From Planctomycetota bacterium (lineage in GTDB: Bacteria > Planctomycetota > Brocadiia > Brocadiales > Brocadiaceae), in NCBI GenBank assembly GCA_016235875.1, contig JACRII010000122.1:1-45211 (forward strand): DNA of 45,211 bases, in the 5' to 3' direction. Within the stretch, counting starts at the first letter, position 1. Each line of letters begins with the position of its first letter. The position numbers and the translations under genes were made by a program. The notes below the pieces were generated by a model, which worked only from the letters and a program-made list of their open reading frames with translations, searched no databases and was not told where the DNA came from. Below are positions 16,445 to 24,808 of this stretch, piece after piece.

Positions 16445-17275
16445 ATGAAAAAATCAACTAAATATGTAGCCCTTGTAGTTCCTTTGATAGCGTTGTCATC
16501 ATTTGCATATATCAAGACAGTTCATGGTGTAGAAAACCCATATAAGTATACGAAGCAGGAAGAGAGATTTCAAAGGAGTGAATTGCATCAATTCCAGACC
16601 GGGCTTAGCAGAACGATTAATGGATTGGAACAAAAGTCAGATAACCTTGAAGCGATGAATCAGAATCTCGAAGGGCGGATCAATATGCTTGCATCAGAGA
16701 AAGATAAGCTCAACAAGGCATATGCACAGATGAAAGCAAAACAATCTACGCTGGAAAAAGAACACGTTAAACTAAAGAAGAAGGCCACATCCCTGGAGGT
16801 TGCTTATAAAAAAATGTCCACTAAATCCAAGGTAGCCGCAACTCCCAAAAAAACAAAGGTGGCGGCAAAAAAAACATCTGTTGCTCCGAAAACAGCGAAA
16901 AAAGCCAGCGTCAAGCCCAAGAGCGCCGCACAAAAAACGGCTGCTAAGAAGACAACGAATATCCGGAATGTAAAAGATACCGCTTCCGTACAGTCCTCTC
17001 CTTCGGTAGTGTCTGCAGAGAGAATAACTGAAGAACGACAAAGCGAAGTTGACAGTGGAATAGATATAAAGAAGATGAACGAGAAGGGTATTGAATATGG
17101 CAAAAAAGGCATGTACGACGAGGCCATAAAAGAGTTTCAAAAAGTTGCAGCTATTGAACCCAATATGGCCAATGTACATTACAATCTGGGACTTGCATAC
17201 AAAAAGAAAGGCATGCTGTCAGAAGCCGATAACGAATTTACTGAATACGAGCGGTTAAAAAAGCAAAGTAACTAA
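16445..17275 (+). CDS. Exported coiled-coil, Lys/Ala-rich, TPR protein
   Basis: 276 residues. Order: a signal peptide (MKKSTKYVALVVPLIALSSFAYI, cleavage near residue 28); a coiled coil at residues 45-120 with heptad leucines (INGLEQKSDNLEAMNQNLEG); a Lys/Ala/Pro-rich linker at 125-175 resembling histone-H1-like tails (KKASVKPKSAAQKTAAKK); and a C-terminal TPR at 210-270 (YDEAIKEFQKVAAIEPN). Strong GGGAGGAAG before the ATG. The composition suggests an envelope scaffold that binds an anionic partner, such as peptidoglycan-linked or nucleic polymers. The function is unknown. Its stop overlaps that of the convergent gene at 17272. Confidence 0.7.
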   Translation: MKKSTKYVALVVPLIALSSFAYIKTVHGVENPYKYTKQEERFQRSELHQFQTGLSRTINGLEQKSDNLEAMNQNLEGRINMLASEKDKLNKAYAQMKAKQSTLEKEHVKLKKKATSLEVAYKKMSTKSKVAATPKKTKVAAKKTSVAPKTAKKASVKPKSAAQKTAAKKTTNIRNVKDTASVQSSPSVVSAERITEERQSEVDSGIDIKKMNEKGIEYGKKGMYDEAIKEFQKVAAIEPNMANVHYNLGLAYKKKGMLSEADNEFTEYERLKKQSN

Positions 17276-17721
17276 CGCTCTAAAATAATTTCTAGCTGCC
17301 TTACATTATCATTGACGTCTGTCTCACCAGGCACTTTCTCTACTTCTGCTCGTATTACATAAGTTCCTTCCTTTAGTCCTTCGGTATTCCAGCTATACAC
17401 AATTTTCTGAGAAGACAAGCCATCCAACGTTTCCGCTTCACGGCCTATTTGTTGTTTTGTTGTAGGGCAGGTTACCGTCAATATTGTCGTTACCTTTGTT
17501 GCCCTCTCGTTGCCAACAACCACCTCGACATTTACCTTTCGCCCAATAGTGGCTCGTAAGGGAGCATCCATTGTTACGATCATCACCCCATGCACTACAG
17601 TTTCCCCCTTTTTCTTTTCTTCGGCGATACAATAGGATGATCCATTTACTAAAAGACACCATACAAAAAGAACGAACATAAAGTATTTAATTTTCATACG
17701 TTTCCTCCATTTTGTGTACAT
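17272..17721 (-). CDS. Exported CARDB-like beta-sandwich protein
   Basis: The frame is open for 149 residues, but a second ATG gives MKIKYFMFVLFVWCLLVNGSSYCIAEE as a cleaner signal peptide (start near 17697). The rest resembles a single CARDB/Ig-like domain: VTMDAPLRATIGRKVNVEVVVGNERAT, then YSWNTEGLKEGTYVIRAEV with the EGTYVIRA signature, then DVNDNVRQLEI. Such domains mediate adhesion or subunit contacts in the periplasm. It is downstream of hutI on the same strand but separated by 63 bp. It converges on the TPR protein, sharing 4 bp. Confidence 0.65.
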   Translation of the reverse strand: MYTKWRKRMKIKYFMFVLFVWCLLVNGSSYCIAEEKKKGETVVHGVMIVTMDAPLRATIGRKVNVEVVVGNERATKVTTILTVTCPTTKQQIGREAETLDGLSSQKIVYSWNTEGLKEGTYVIRAEVEKVPGETDVNDNVRQLEIILER

Positions 17722-17784
17722 GTTAATTTATATCAGTGGAGATTACGTTTCTCCCTTTATCCAATGAGCATTGTTACTGCATTG

Positions 17785-19062
17785 CTAACGAAGATCAACG
17801 AGTTGCTTATCCTCAACAATCAGCCTGCCTTTTTTAAATACCTTTTTTACGTGATTTGTACCGAAATAATAAGGTAATTGATTATAATCCTGGATATCGA
17901 GGATTATTATATCTGCCTGTTTACCGACTTCTATGCTTCCAATCCTATCTGCCATTTCTAGGGCATGTGCAGCATTTATTGTAACAGCATTGATAGCCTG
18001 TGCAGGTGTTATACACAACTTGAGACACGCCAGTGTGATTATCATCTGTATATTTGCACAGGGACAGGTACCGGGATTAAAATCGGTTGCCAATGCAATG
18101 GGCAACCCCTCTTCTATCATTTTTCTTCCCGGTGCATAATTATTCTTCATGAGAAAAAAGGGCACACCTGGCAACAGCACACAAATAATTCCACACTTCT
18201 TTAATTTTAATATATCACGATATTTGATATTGTCAAGATGGTCAGCTGACGTTACACACAACCTAACGGCCAGTGGCACTCCCCCGACTTCTTTAAATTC
18301 GTTGATGTGAATCTTCAGCCCGAAACCCAGCTTTTTCGCGGTACTGAGTATCCTTTCAGTTTGTTCTACATCAAAGCCCCCCTCGTCGCAAAAGACGTCA
18401 CAAAAGGTTGCATAAGGTTTTACTTCTTGCAATATATTGCATACTAAATCAACATAAGCATCGGGATATGATTGGTATTCAGAAGGTATCGTATGGGCGC
18501 CTAAAAAGGTAGGCACAATATCTATGTGATGTGTTTTTTGAAGATATTGTATAGCCTTAAGGATTTTTAGTTCATTATTTTTATCGAGTCCATATCCACT
18601 CTTGACCTCCACCGTAGTGGTACCGTCTAAGAGCATAGTGTCGAGATATTTTTTTGAAACATTTATAAGTTTTTCTAATGTTAATTTACGGGTGTTTTCA
18701 ACGGTACTTAATATTCCACCACCCTTTTTTAAAATTTCTAAATAATTTGCTCCCTGCAAGCGTTGGACGAACTCTCCAGCACGGTCGCCGCCAAAAACAG
18801 CATGGGTATGGCAATCCACAAACCCAGGCAAAACAACTTTCCCCAACGCATCAATAACTTGTATCCCTTTTTTATTATACTTTTTTCCCAGTTGTTTGGT
18901 AGTTCCAACGTCGATAATATTCCCATCTTTTATAGCAACAGCGCCATCCAAAATAATACCAAGGTCATCCATGCCTTTCAGTATTTTAGGTCTTCGGGAT
19001 GCACCTGCAACCGTTAGCAATTGTCCACAGTTTTGTATAAGCAAATCAGGTAATAAATTCAT
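17785..19062 (-). CDS. hutI: Imidazolonepropionase
   Basis: 425 residues. It hydrolyses 4-imidazolone-5-propionate to N-formimino-L-glutamate, the third step of histidine breakdown. It is an amidohydrolase with the metal pair His85/His87 in GFVDCHTH, AGD-type GGDRAGEF, GAHTIP, CDVFCDEGGFDVEQ, HINEF, SADHL and ATDFNPG, which is the HutI-specific ending. AAGGA precedes the ATG by 5 bases. It follows mobA by 24 bp on the same strand and is probably cotranscribed. No hutH, hutU, hutG or hutF lies in this window. The identification is firm; its role without the rest of the pathway is not. Confidence 0.92.
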   Translation of the reverse strand: MNLLPDLLIQNCGQLLTVAGASRRPKILKGMDDLGIILDGAVAIKDGNIIDVGTTKQLGKKYNKKGIQVIDALGKVVLPGFVDCHTHAVFGGDRAGEFVQRLQGANYLEILKKGGGILSTVENTRKLTLEKLINVSKKYLDTMLLDGTTTVEVKSGYGLDKNNELKILKAIQYLQKTHHIDIVPTFLGAHTIPSEYQSYPDAYVDLVCNILQEVKPYATFCDVFCDEGGFDVEQTERILSTAKKLGFGLKIHINEFKEVGGVPLAVRLCVTSADHLDNIKYRDILKLKKCGIICVLLPGVPFFLMKNNYAPGRKMIEEGLPIALATDFNPGTCPCANIQMIITLACLKLCITPAQAINAVTINAAHALEMADRIGSIEVGKQADIIILDIQDYNQLPYYFGTNHVKKVFKKGRLIVEDKQLVDLR

Positions 19063-19086
19063 CGTTTCCTTGTGCCATTGACAAAA

Positions 19087-19662
19087 TTAATCGTTATTAC
19101 AATATTTTTTGTATTCATCGGGAGTATTCAGGTTGATAAGGGATTGCAGAGATGTATCTAATCCTGCAAATTCCTTTTCGCCAATAATCTTCACTTTTAC
19201 TTCAGAGAAGAAATCAACGATCCTCAATCTCCCTTCCCCAAGGCAACGATGCATCGGCTGTATGCAATTCTTGGAATAAAAGGCATGCATCGGTTCTAAG
19301 CCGCGACTCGTCTGCGGTACGACTACATCAGAACCGTTTATCTGACTTTTGAGGTAAAGAATCAGCTTCTCATTAATGAAGGGCATATCACAGGCGATTA
19401 CGAAGGCATGAGAACTTTTGGCGCGACTGAGTCCGGCGCAAATACCACTCAGCGGGCCTTTTTCTGGTATTATATCGGATACAATCGGCAATTTCAAATG
19501 GGTGTAAGCATTCACATCATTAGCAGACAGGATGATTTCATCAAAGATTTTACGAAGCATCATTACCTGATGTTCGATGAATGTTGTAGCGCCATACTTA
19601 AGAAATGCTTTATTCGAGCCCATTCTTCGGCTTTTTCCACCTGCCAGTATAATCACCGTCAC
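19087..19662 (-). CDS. mobA: Molybdenum cofactor guanylyltransferase
   Basis: The frame is open from 19683, but GTG at 19660-19662 has GGAGGG six bases upstream and begins VTVIILAGGKSRRMG, matching the family N-terminus, giving 191 residues. The nucleotide-binding loop LAGGKSRRMGSNKA and the central DIIPEKGPLSGICAGL and ACDMPF motifs are typical of MobA. It adds GMP to molybdopterin, making the MGD form of the cofactor needed by enzymes of the nitrate reductase/formate dehydrogenase class. That fits an anaerobic nitrogen-cycle organism. The gene diverges from the parvulin gene at 19795. Confidence 0.88.
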   Translation of the reverse strand: MTVIILAGGKSRRMGSNKAFLKYGATTFIEHQVMMLRKIFDEIILSANDVNAYTHLKLPIVSDIIPEKGPLSGICAGLSRAKSSHAFVIACDMPFINEKLILYLKSQINGSDVVVPQTSRGLEPMHAFYSKNCIQPMHRCLGEGRLRIVDFFSEVKVKIIGEKEFAGLDTSLQSLINLNTPDEYKKYCNND

Positions 19663-19699
19663 TTCATACCCTCCGTCATGCATATTAAACCAAAAAACA

Positions 19700-19729
19700 T
19701 TGACACTGTAATTTTAACTGTGATATAAT
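19700..19729 (+). promoter_or_regulatory. Strong sigma-70-type promoter of the parvulin gene
   Basis: TTGACA at 19700-19705 and a perfect TATAAT at 19724-19729, with an 18-base spacer, lie 66 bp before the ATG at 19795 in a divergent intergenic region. Confidence 0.7.
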
Positions 19730-19794
19730 TCAAAATCAATTTTTTATAGTTTTCGTATTTACTATAACTCTTTTTAACCGAAATGTGAACTATA

Positions 19795-20751
19795 ATGAAA
19801 ACTTACGTAAGCATACCTTTTTTTGCTTTATCCATTTCTGCAGGATTGTTTTTTAACCAAACAATATTTGGGGAAGTGAAAAATACTACCAAACCCATAA
19901 AAGACGAACCGAAAATTATCACCGATAAAAACATCGTAGCAATTGTAAACGGCCAAAAAGTCACCAAGCAAGAACTTTATAACCTATTAACTGATACGTA
20001 TGGAGAAGATGCATTAGATGTGCTTATCCGAAGAACACTGATCTATCAAACTGCTGAAAAAGAGGGGATAACTGCCACGAGTGCAGAAGTAGAAGCTGAG
20101 CTAAAAAAACTTGTTAACACGGAAATCGAAGGTTTAATGCGTGCCTACCGAATAAAAGACAAGGCGGATCTTGACAAGGAATTAGCCAAAGTTGATAGCA
20201 ATCTTGCAAAAGTCGAGGAAAAGTTATCCAAAAAGATGAGGAAACAGGCCGAGATTGAACTCCTTGCCAAAAAGGTTATGGAAAAAACAATTACCATTAC
20301 GGAAGAAGAATTGCAAAAAACATACGACGAGGTGTATGGTGAAAAGATCGAGGCCAGCCAGATCGTCTTTAAAACTCACAGAGAGGCGGAAGAGGCGCTC
20401 AAAAAATTACAATCGGGCGCCGATTTTGCCACCCTTGCAAAAAACGAATCTATCGACCGTGCCTCTGCAGTACGTGGCGGTAAAATGCAGCCTTTTAGTC
20501 CAAAGGACGGTATTGGATCACAGGTTGCGCATTTAAAGGTTGGTGAACTTAGTGATATTATCAAGACGGATTATGGTTATCATATCATTAAAATCACCGA
20601 TAAAAAGGTTGCCAGTAACAAGAGTTTCAAGTCTGCACGAGGCGAACTGGAAAAGATCACCAGAAACCAGCATTACAAAGAAAGGCTCGGCCCCTGGTTG
20701 ATTAGCCTGATAGAAAATGCTTCGATCACGAAAAACCTGACTACCGATTAA
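19795..20751 (+). CDS. Exported parvulin-type peptidyl-prolyl isomerase, SurA/PrsA-like
   Basis: 318 residues. The signal peptide is MKTYVSIPFFALSISAGLFF. Residues 45-165 form a helical SurA-N-like chaperone region (IVNGQKVTKQELYNLL, EADVLIRRTLIYQTAEKEGI pattern). A PpiC domain follows at about 180-285 (IEASQIVFKTHREAEEALKKLQSGADFATLAKNESID is its split signature), ending GELSDIIKTDYGYHIIKITDK. It should assist folding of exported proteins at proline bonds. No lipobox, so soluble periplasmic. It has a near-consensus promoter, suggesting high expression. The aminotransferase starts 44 bp downstream. Confidence 0.85.
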   Translation: MKTYVSIPFFALSISAGLFFNQTIFGEVKNTTKPIKDEPKIITDKNIVAIVNGQKVTKQELYNLLTDTYGEDALDVLIRRTLIYQTAEKEGITATSAEVEAELKKLVNTEIEGLMRAYRIKDKADLDKELAKVDSNLAKVEEKLSKKMRKQAEIELLAKKVMEKTITITEEELQKTYDEVYGEKIEASQIVFKTHREAEEALKKLQSGADFATLAKNESIDRASAVRGGKMQPFSPKDGIGSQVAHLKVGELSDIIKTDYGYHIIKITDKKVASNKSFKSARGELEKITRNQHYKERLGPWLISLIENASITKNLTTD

Positions 20752-20795
20752 AATCTATAACAATAAAATAATTTAATTCTACAAGAAAAGACATA

Positions 20796-21986
20796 ATGAC
20801 TGAAGATTTTGTAATTAATGTTGCTAACAGGGTTAAGCAGTTGCCGCCTTACCTGTTTGGGAGGTTAAATGCCCTTAAATACGAAAAGAGACGCAATAAC
20901 ATCGATGTTATTGATCTTGGCATGGGGAACCCGAATGATCCTACACCCCAGCCGATTATTGAAAAATTATGCGAGGCCGTTCAGGATCCAAGAAATCATA
21001 GATATACTGTCTCCGCTAACGGTATATTCAATCTACGGCGTGAAGTTGCCAGATATTACGAAAAGCAGTTTGACGTAACCCTGGATCCAGAAAAAGAAGT
21101 GGTTTGCACCATTGGATCAAAAGAAGGCATATCCCACCTGTGTTTGGGCTTGTTAGACGCTGGCGAAACCGCCTTGGTTCCTAATCCGGCATTTCCTATT
21201 CACATTCACGCCGTCAACCTTGCCGGTGGTAACGTAATAAGTGTGCCGCTAACAGAGGATGAGAAATTTTTACCAAACTTAATCAATACGGCCAAAAACC
21301 TTATCCCGCGGCCCAAGATACTCATCCTCAATTTTCCCCATAATCCTACTGCCGCTACTACGGAAATAGGCTTTTTTGAGGAGATTGTGGCATTTGCCAG
21401 AAAATATAATATTATCGTTATCCACGATTTTGCATATTGCGGGATTGCATTTGATGGTTACAAGCCGCCGAGTTTCTTACAGGTCAAAGGCGCTAAAGAT
21501 ATTGGCGTGGAATTCAACACGATGTCTAAATCGTTTAATATGGCGGGTTGGAGATTAGGATTTTGCGTGGGAAACAAAGACCTCGTCAGTACCTTGGCGA
21601 AGGTCAAGGGCTATTATGATTACGGCATATTTCAACCGGTACAAATTGCCTCAATTATTGCACTCAGAGAGTGCAACAAATATACAAAAGAGCAGGCTGA
21701 GATTTATCAATCCAGAAGGGATGTGCTTTGCGATGGTCTGAACCGTGTCGGATGGAATGTAAAAAAACCAAAGGCATCCATGTTTGTATGGGCGCCCATT
21801 CCCGAGAAATGGCGGTCTATGGGTTCGGTAGATTTTGCTTATAAACTTATGAACGAAGCCGAAGTTTCCGTTGCCCCTGGTGCAGCGTTTGGAGAAAATG
21901 GCGAGGGATACCTGCGGTTAGCGATCGTAGAAAATGAACTACGTCTAAAACAGGCTATTCGCCAGATTGATCGCGCCTTACGGTAA
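20796..21986 (+). CDS. alaC: Class I/II PLP aminotransferase, AlaC-like (alanine transaminase)
   Basis: 396 residues, closely following the E. coli AlaC pattern: LPPYLFGRLNALK, DLGMGNPNDPTP, RYTVSANGIFNLRR, TIGSKEGISHL, VPNPAFPIH, NFPHNPTA, HDFAYCGIAFDGY, and Lys245 in NTMSKSFNMAGWRLGF as the PLP lysine. Expected reaction: pyruvate plus glutamate to alanine plus 2-oxoglutarate. LL-diaminopimelate aminotransferase and other class I enzymes are the alternatives; the K-S-F-N-M-A-G-W-R motif is common to both. It is followed by a strong terminator-like hairpin. Confidence 0.8.
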   Translation: MTEDFVINVANRVKQLPPYLFGRLNALKYEKRRNNIDVIDLGMGNPNDPTPQPIIEKLCEAVQDPRNHRYTVSANGIFNLRREVARYYEKQFDVTLDPEKEVVCTIGSKEGISHLCLGLLDAGETALVPNPAFPIHIHAVNLAGGNVISVPLTEDEKFLPNLINTAKNLIPRPKILILNFPHNPTAATTEIGFFEEIVAFARKYNIIVIHDFAYCGIAFDGYKPPSFLQVKGAKDIGVEFNTMSKSFNMAGWRLGFCVGNKDLVSTLAKVKGYYDYGIFQPVQIASIIALRECNKYTKEQAEIYQSRRDVLCDGLNRVGWNVKKPKASMFVWAPIPEKWRSMGSVDFAYKLMNEAEVSVAPGAAFGENGEGYLRLAIVENELRLKQAIRQIDRALR

Positions 21987-22014
21987 ACCCGGATAGCTTT
22001 GCAGTAAAAGTATT

Positions 22015-22065
22015 AAAAATCCCCCTGAATCCTTTTTTGATAAATGGGATTTAAGGGGGATTTTT
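22015..22065 (+). terminator. Terminator-like hairpin after the aminotransferase gene
   Basis: AAAAATCCCCCT (22015-22026) pairs with AGGGGGATTTTT (22054-22065), with an additional inner TCC/GGA pairing. The right arm ends in five T residues. It is near-symmetric, so it could act in both directions. It also resembles scattered CCCCCT/AGGGGG repeats elsewhere in the window. Confidence 0.6.
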
Positions 22066-22112
22066 ACAGCATGTTTGTATCCTTTGGAGTTCAATAAATA
22101 ATCCTTGTCCTC

Positions 22113-23483
22113 GTGAAAACGGGGGATCGAAAGTTTTTTGCCATGATGACTCTTGTTAAATCAAAATTAAAAACCTTTATTGGTGGTATACACCCGGAAG
22201 ACGACGGAAAACTCCTTACGAAAGGGAAGAGAGAGGTATCTTCGACTCTTCCCAGCACCGTTTATTTATTCATGAGTCAGCACATCGGTGCACCTTGCAA
22301 GCCGATTGTAAAAAAAGGAGATATGGTAAAAAAAGGCCAACTGATCGGGGAAGCACAGGGATTTGTTTCTGCAAACGTGCACGCCTCGATTTCAGGCAAG
22401 GTTGTAGACGTTGCACCCTGGCCGCACCCAATCACAGGAATAAAGTCCCCTGCTGTCATTATTGAGAGAACGGAGGACGATTCGTGGATAGAGGGTGTGA
22501 ATGAAAATTTCGATATCGACCACATCTCACCAGAAGAAATCAAACAACGCATCCAGTCGGCTGGCATTGTGGGTCTTGGTGGAGCTACTTTTCCCACCCA
22601 CGTAAAACTTACTCCGCCGAAAGACAAGGTAATTGACACGGTTGTTATGAACGGCGCTGAATGTGAGCCATACCTCACCTGTGATTATCGGCTCATGCTG
22701 GATAAGCCTCATGAAATTATTCAGGGCTTGAAATTTGTAATGAAGTGCCTCGGATGTAAAAAGGCGCACATCGGCATCGAAACAAACAAGGAGGATGTTT
22801 ATACCCTTTTCAAAGATGTTTTATCAAATGAACCTCAGATTAAAATAGACTTGATGGAGGTAAAGTATCCACAGGGGGCTGAACATCAACTCATCAAAGC
22901 ATTATTAAATCGTGAATTCAAACCCACTCAATTACCGTTGGAGGTGGGCGCTATTGTAATAAATGTAGGAACGGCCTTCGCCGTCTATGAGGCAGTGAAA
23001 TTCAAAAGACCCTTAATCGAGAGATTGGTTACCGTAACCGGAAACGGCGTAGAAAATCCACAAAATTTTTTGGTGCGTTTGGGAACACCAATCAAACAAT
23101 TATTAGAAGAGGCAAAGGCGACAGAGGTTGCCAATAAAATTATCTTTGGCGGCCCTATGATGGGCATTGCACAGGGCAATGTAGATGCGGCCGTCACCAT
23201 AAAGGGAACGGGCGGTATTCTTGTATTAAAGGATGCACGGCAGTGGAAGTCACACGCTTGCATCCGGTGTGGTCGCTGTATTGATGCCTGCCCGTATGGT
23301 TTGAATCCCAGTGAATTGAGTGTCATGTGCGAGGCAAAGGAGTTCAATCTGGCGGCCGAAAACAACGTTATGGAATGTAAAGAATGCGGCTGTTGCAGTT
23401 ATATCTGTCCTGCAAAAAGACCTATCGTTCATCTCATCAAGTTTGCAAAGGCCGAAATCGCCAAACAAAGGGTAAAAGTGTAG
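22113..23483 (+). CDS. rnfC: Rnf electron-transport complex subunit C
   Basis: About 456 residues. RnfC is the membrane-bound NADH/flavin and Fe-S entry subunit of the Rnf ferredoxin:NAD oxidoreductase, which pumps Na+ or H+. Seen here: FIGGIHPEDDGK at the start, a biotinyl-lipoyl-like barrel (KPIVKKGDMVKKGQLIGEA), the NADH/FMN Rossmann part with GLGGATFPTHVKL and MNGAECEPYLTCDYR, and two 4Fe-4S motifs (CIRCGRCIDACP near 385 and CKECGCCSYICP near 420). The C-terminal extension found in some RnfC is absent. A non-ATG start is taken here; MMTLVK about 30 bases downstream is an alternative, and neither has a good ribosome-binding site. It is followed by rnfD after a 271-bp repeat-filled gap. Confidence 0.9.
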   Translation: MKTGDRKFFAMMTLVKSKLKTFIGGIHPEDDGKLLTKGKREVSSTLPSTVYLFMSQHIGAPCKPIVKKGDMVKKGQLIGEAQGFVSANVHASISGKVVDVAPWPHPITGIKSPAVIIERTEDDSWIEGVNENFDIDHISPEEIKQRIQSAGIVGLGGATFPTHVKLTPPKDKVIDTVVMNGAECEPYLTCDYRLMLDKPHEIIQGLKFVMKCLGCKKAHIGIETNKEDVYTLFKDVLSNEPQIKIDLMEVKYPQGAEHQLIKALLNREFKPTQLPLEVGAIVINVGTAFAVYEAVKFKRPLIERLVTVTGNGVENPQNFLVRLGTPIKQLLEEAKATEVANKIIFGGPMMGIAQGNVDAAVTIKGTGGILVLKDARQWKSHACIRCGRCIDACPYGLNPSELSVMCEAKEFNLAAENNVMECKECGCCSYICPAKRPIVHLIKFAKAEIAKQRVKV

Positions 23484-23754
23484 GGTGGATTAAACGAAGT
23501 GAATCCACCATTTGAGAATGTTCCTGGTGGATTCGGCGCAAAAACCCTGCGCCTTAATCCACCTTACTGATGCACGATGTATCAAGGCTGGTTCAATCTT
23601 GTAGATTGAACCGGATATTTTGAACCGGGTTATGGGCTTTAAATAAATATCAGCCATGAAAAAGCCAAATGTTTCGGTTCAATCGAGGACGATTGAACCA
23701 GCGAGTATAGCTGTTAATTTGGGAAGAATAGGTATATACGCATACTGTTAAAAT
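23484..23754. repeat. Palindromic repeats between rnfC and rnfD
   Basis: GTAGGGTGGATTAA (23480-23493) is matched by the inverse of 23554-23567 with one difference, with inner copies of GGATTC/GAATCC between. GGTTCAATC/GATTGAACC hairpins follow at 23590-23612 and 23676-23699. These look like dispersed repeats rather than genes. They split what should be a tight rnf operon and may reduce or process the transcript. Confidence 0.6.
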
Positions 23755-24807
23755 ATGCAAGAAAAAGTTTCCATGTCAAATCAAACGCAAAATAATAATG
23801 CTTTAATAGTCAGCGCATCCCCTCATATTCGGGATATGGAGAGTATTCCCACCATTATGTGGGCTGTGGTACTTTCTTTGATTCCTGCCGGAATTGCCGG
23901 TGTTTTTACGTTTGGATTTTACTGTCTTTATGTTGTTTTTCTAAGCTGCATAACGGCAGTTATTACCGAAGTATTCATTTTGTGGTTACGAAAACTTCCT
24001 GTTTTAAGCGCCCTGAAAGACGGCAGCGCTGTTGTTACTGGAATTTTATTGGCATATACACTGCCGCCAAGTGTTCCCTGGTATATCCCTGTCGTGGGTT
24101 CTTTCTTTGCTGTCGCCATTGCAAAACACGCTTTTGGTGGGTTGGGAAACAATATCTGGAATCCCGCCCTGGCAGCACGCGCTTTCTTGCAGGTAGCCTA
24201 TCCAGCCGTTATTAATTCCGATTGGCGTACGTTAACTCAACACGGGATACACAAGCTCGTTCACAACATAACACAGGTTGGCGCTGAAGGTAAACTGTTA
24301 GATGCCATAACAAGGGCAACACCACTGGCCAAAGAAGCAGGGGCAGAAACGTACCATCTTACTCAGCTATTGATGGGTAACATCCCTGGCTGTATCGGGG
24401 AGACGTCAGCAATCGCTCTATTGCTGGGGGGAATGTATCTGATTTACAAACGTCACATCAAATGGTATGTTCCTGCGTATTATATCGCCGCGGTTTTTGT
24501 TATGGTCTTAATTTTACCTCCACAGGTAGCAACGCCGTGGATTAAGAATCCTTTTTACCATATTTTTGCAGGAGGGCTATTCCTGGGTGCATTTTTTATG
24601 GCTACCGATATGGTTACCTCCCCGCTGACAAAACGGGGATTAATTATTTTTGCTATTGGCTGTGGTATTCTAACGGTATTGATTCGTTTTTATTCTGGTT
24701 ATCCGGAAGGTGTATGCTATTCCATATTGCTTATGAACACGGCAACGCCTCTTATTGACCGATTCACAAAACCGCGACTTTACGGTACCAAGGGAAAGAA
24801 AGCTTAA
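23755..24807 (+). CDS. rnfD: Rnf complex subunit D (NqrB/RnfD family)
   Basis: 350 residues with about nine hydrophobic helices, an integral membrane subunit. SPHIRDMESIPTIMWAVVLSLIP is the split N-terminal signature. HAFGGLGNNIWNPALAARAFL and TDMVTSPLTKRG are typical. DAITRATPL contains the [S/T]-x-A-T pattern at which FMN is covalently attached through phosphothreonine. GYPEGVCYSILLMNTATPLIDR closes the protein. The first ATG at 23755 is used; a second ATG at 23773 is possible. rnfG starts 2 bp after its stop. Confidence 0.9.
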   Translation: MQEKVSMSNQTQNNNALIVSASPHIRDMESIPTIMWAVVLSLIPAGIAGVFTFGFYCLYVVFLSCITAVITEVFILWLRKLPVLSALKDGSAVVTGILLAYTLPPSVPWYIPVVGSFFAVAIAKHAFGGLGNNIWNPALAARAFLQVAYPAVINSDWRTLTQHGIHKLVHNITQVGAEGKLLDAITRATPLAKEAGAETYHLTQLLMGNIPGCIGETSAIALLLGGMYLIYKRHIKWYVPAYYIAAVFVMVLILPPQVATPWIKNPFYHIFAGGLFLGAFFMATDMVTSPLTKRGLIIFAIGCGILTVLIRFYSGYPEGVCYSILLMNTATPLIDRFTKPRLYGTKGKKA

Positions 24808-24808
24808 G

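Noticed and set aside
16772-17179. Two minus-strand readings rich in Phe, Cys and Leu
   Set aside because: They are antisense of the Lys/Ala-rich linker, whose plus strand has a signal peptide, coiled coil and TPR.
24755-24808. Upstream extension of rnfG into rnfD
   Set aside because: The extension lacks a ribosome-binding site, and the ATG at 24809 gives the normal membrane-anchor start.
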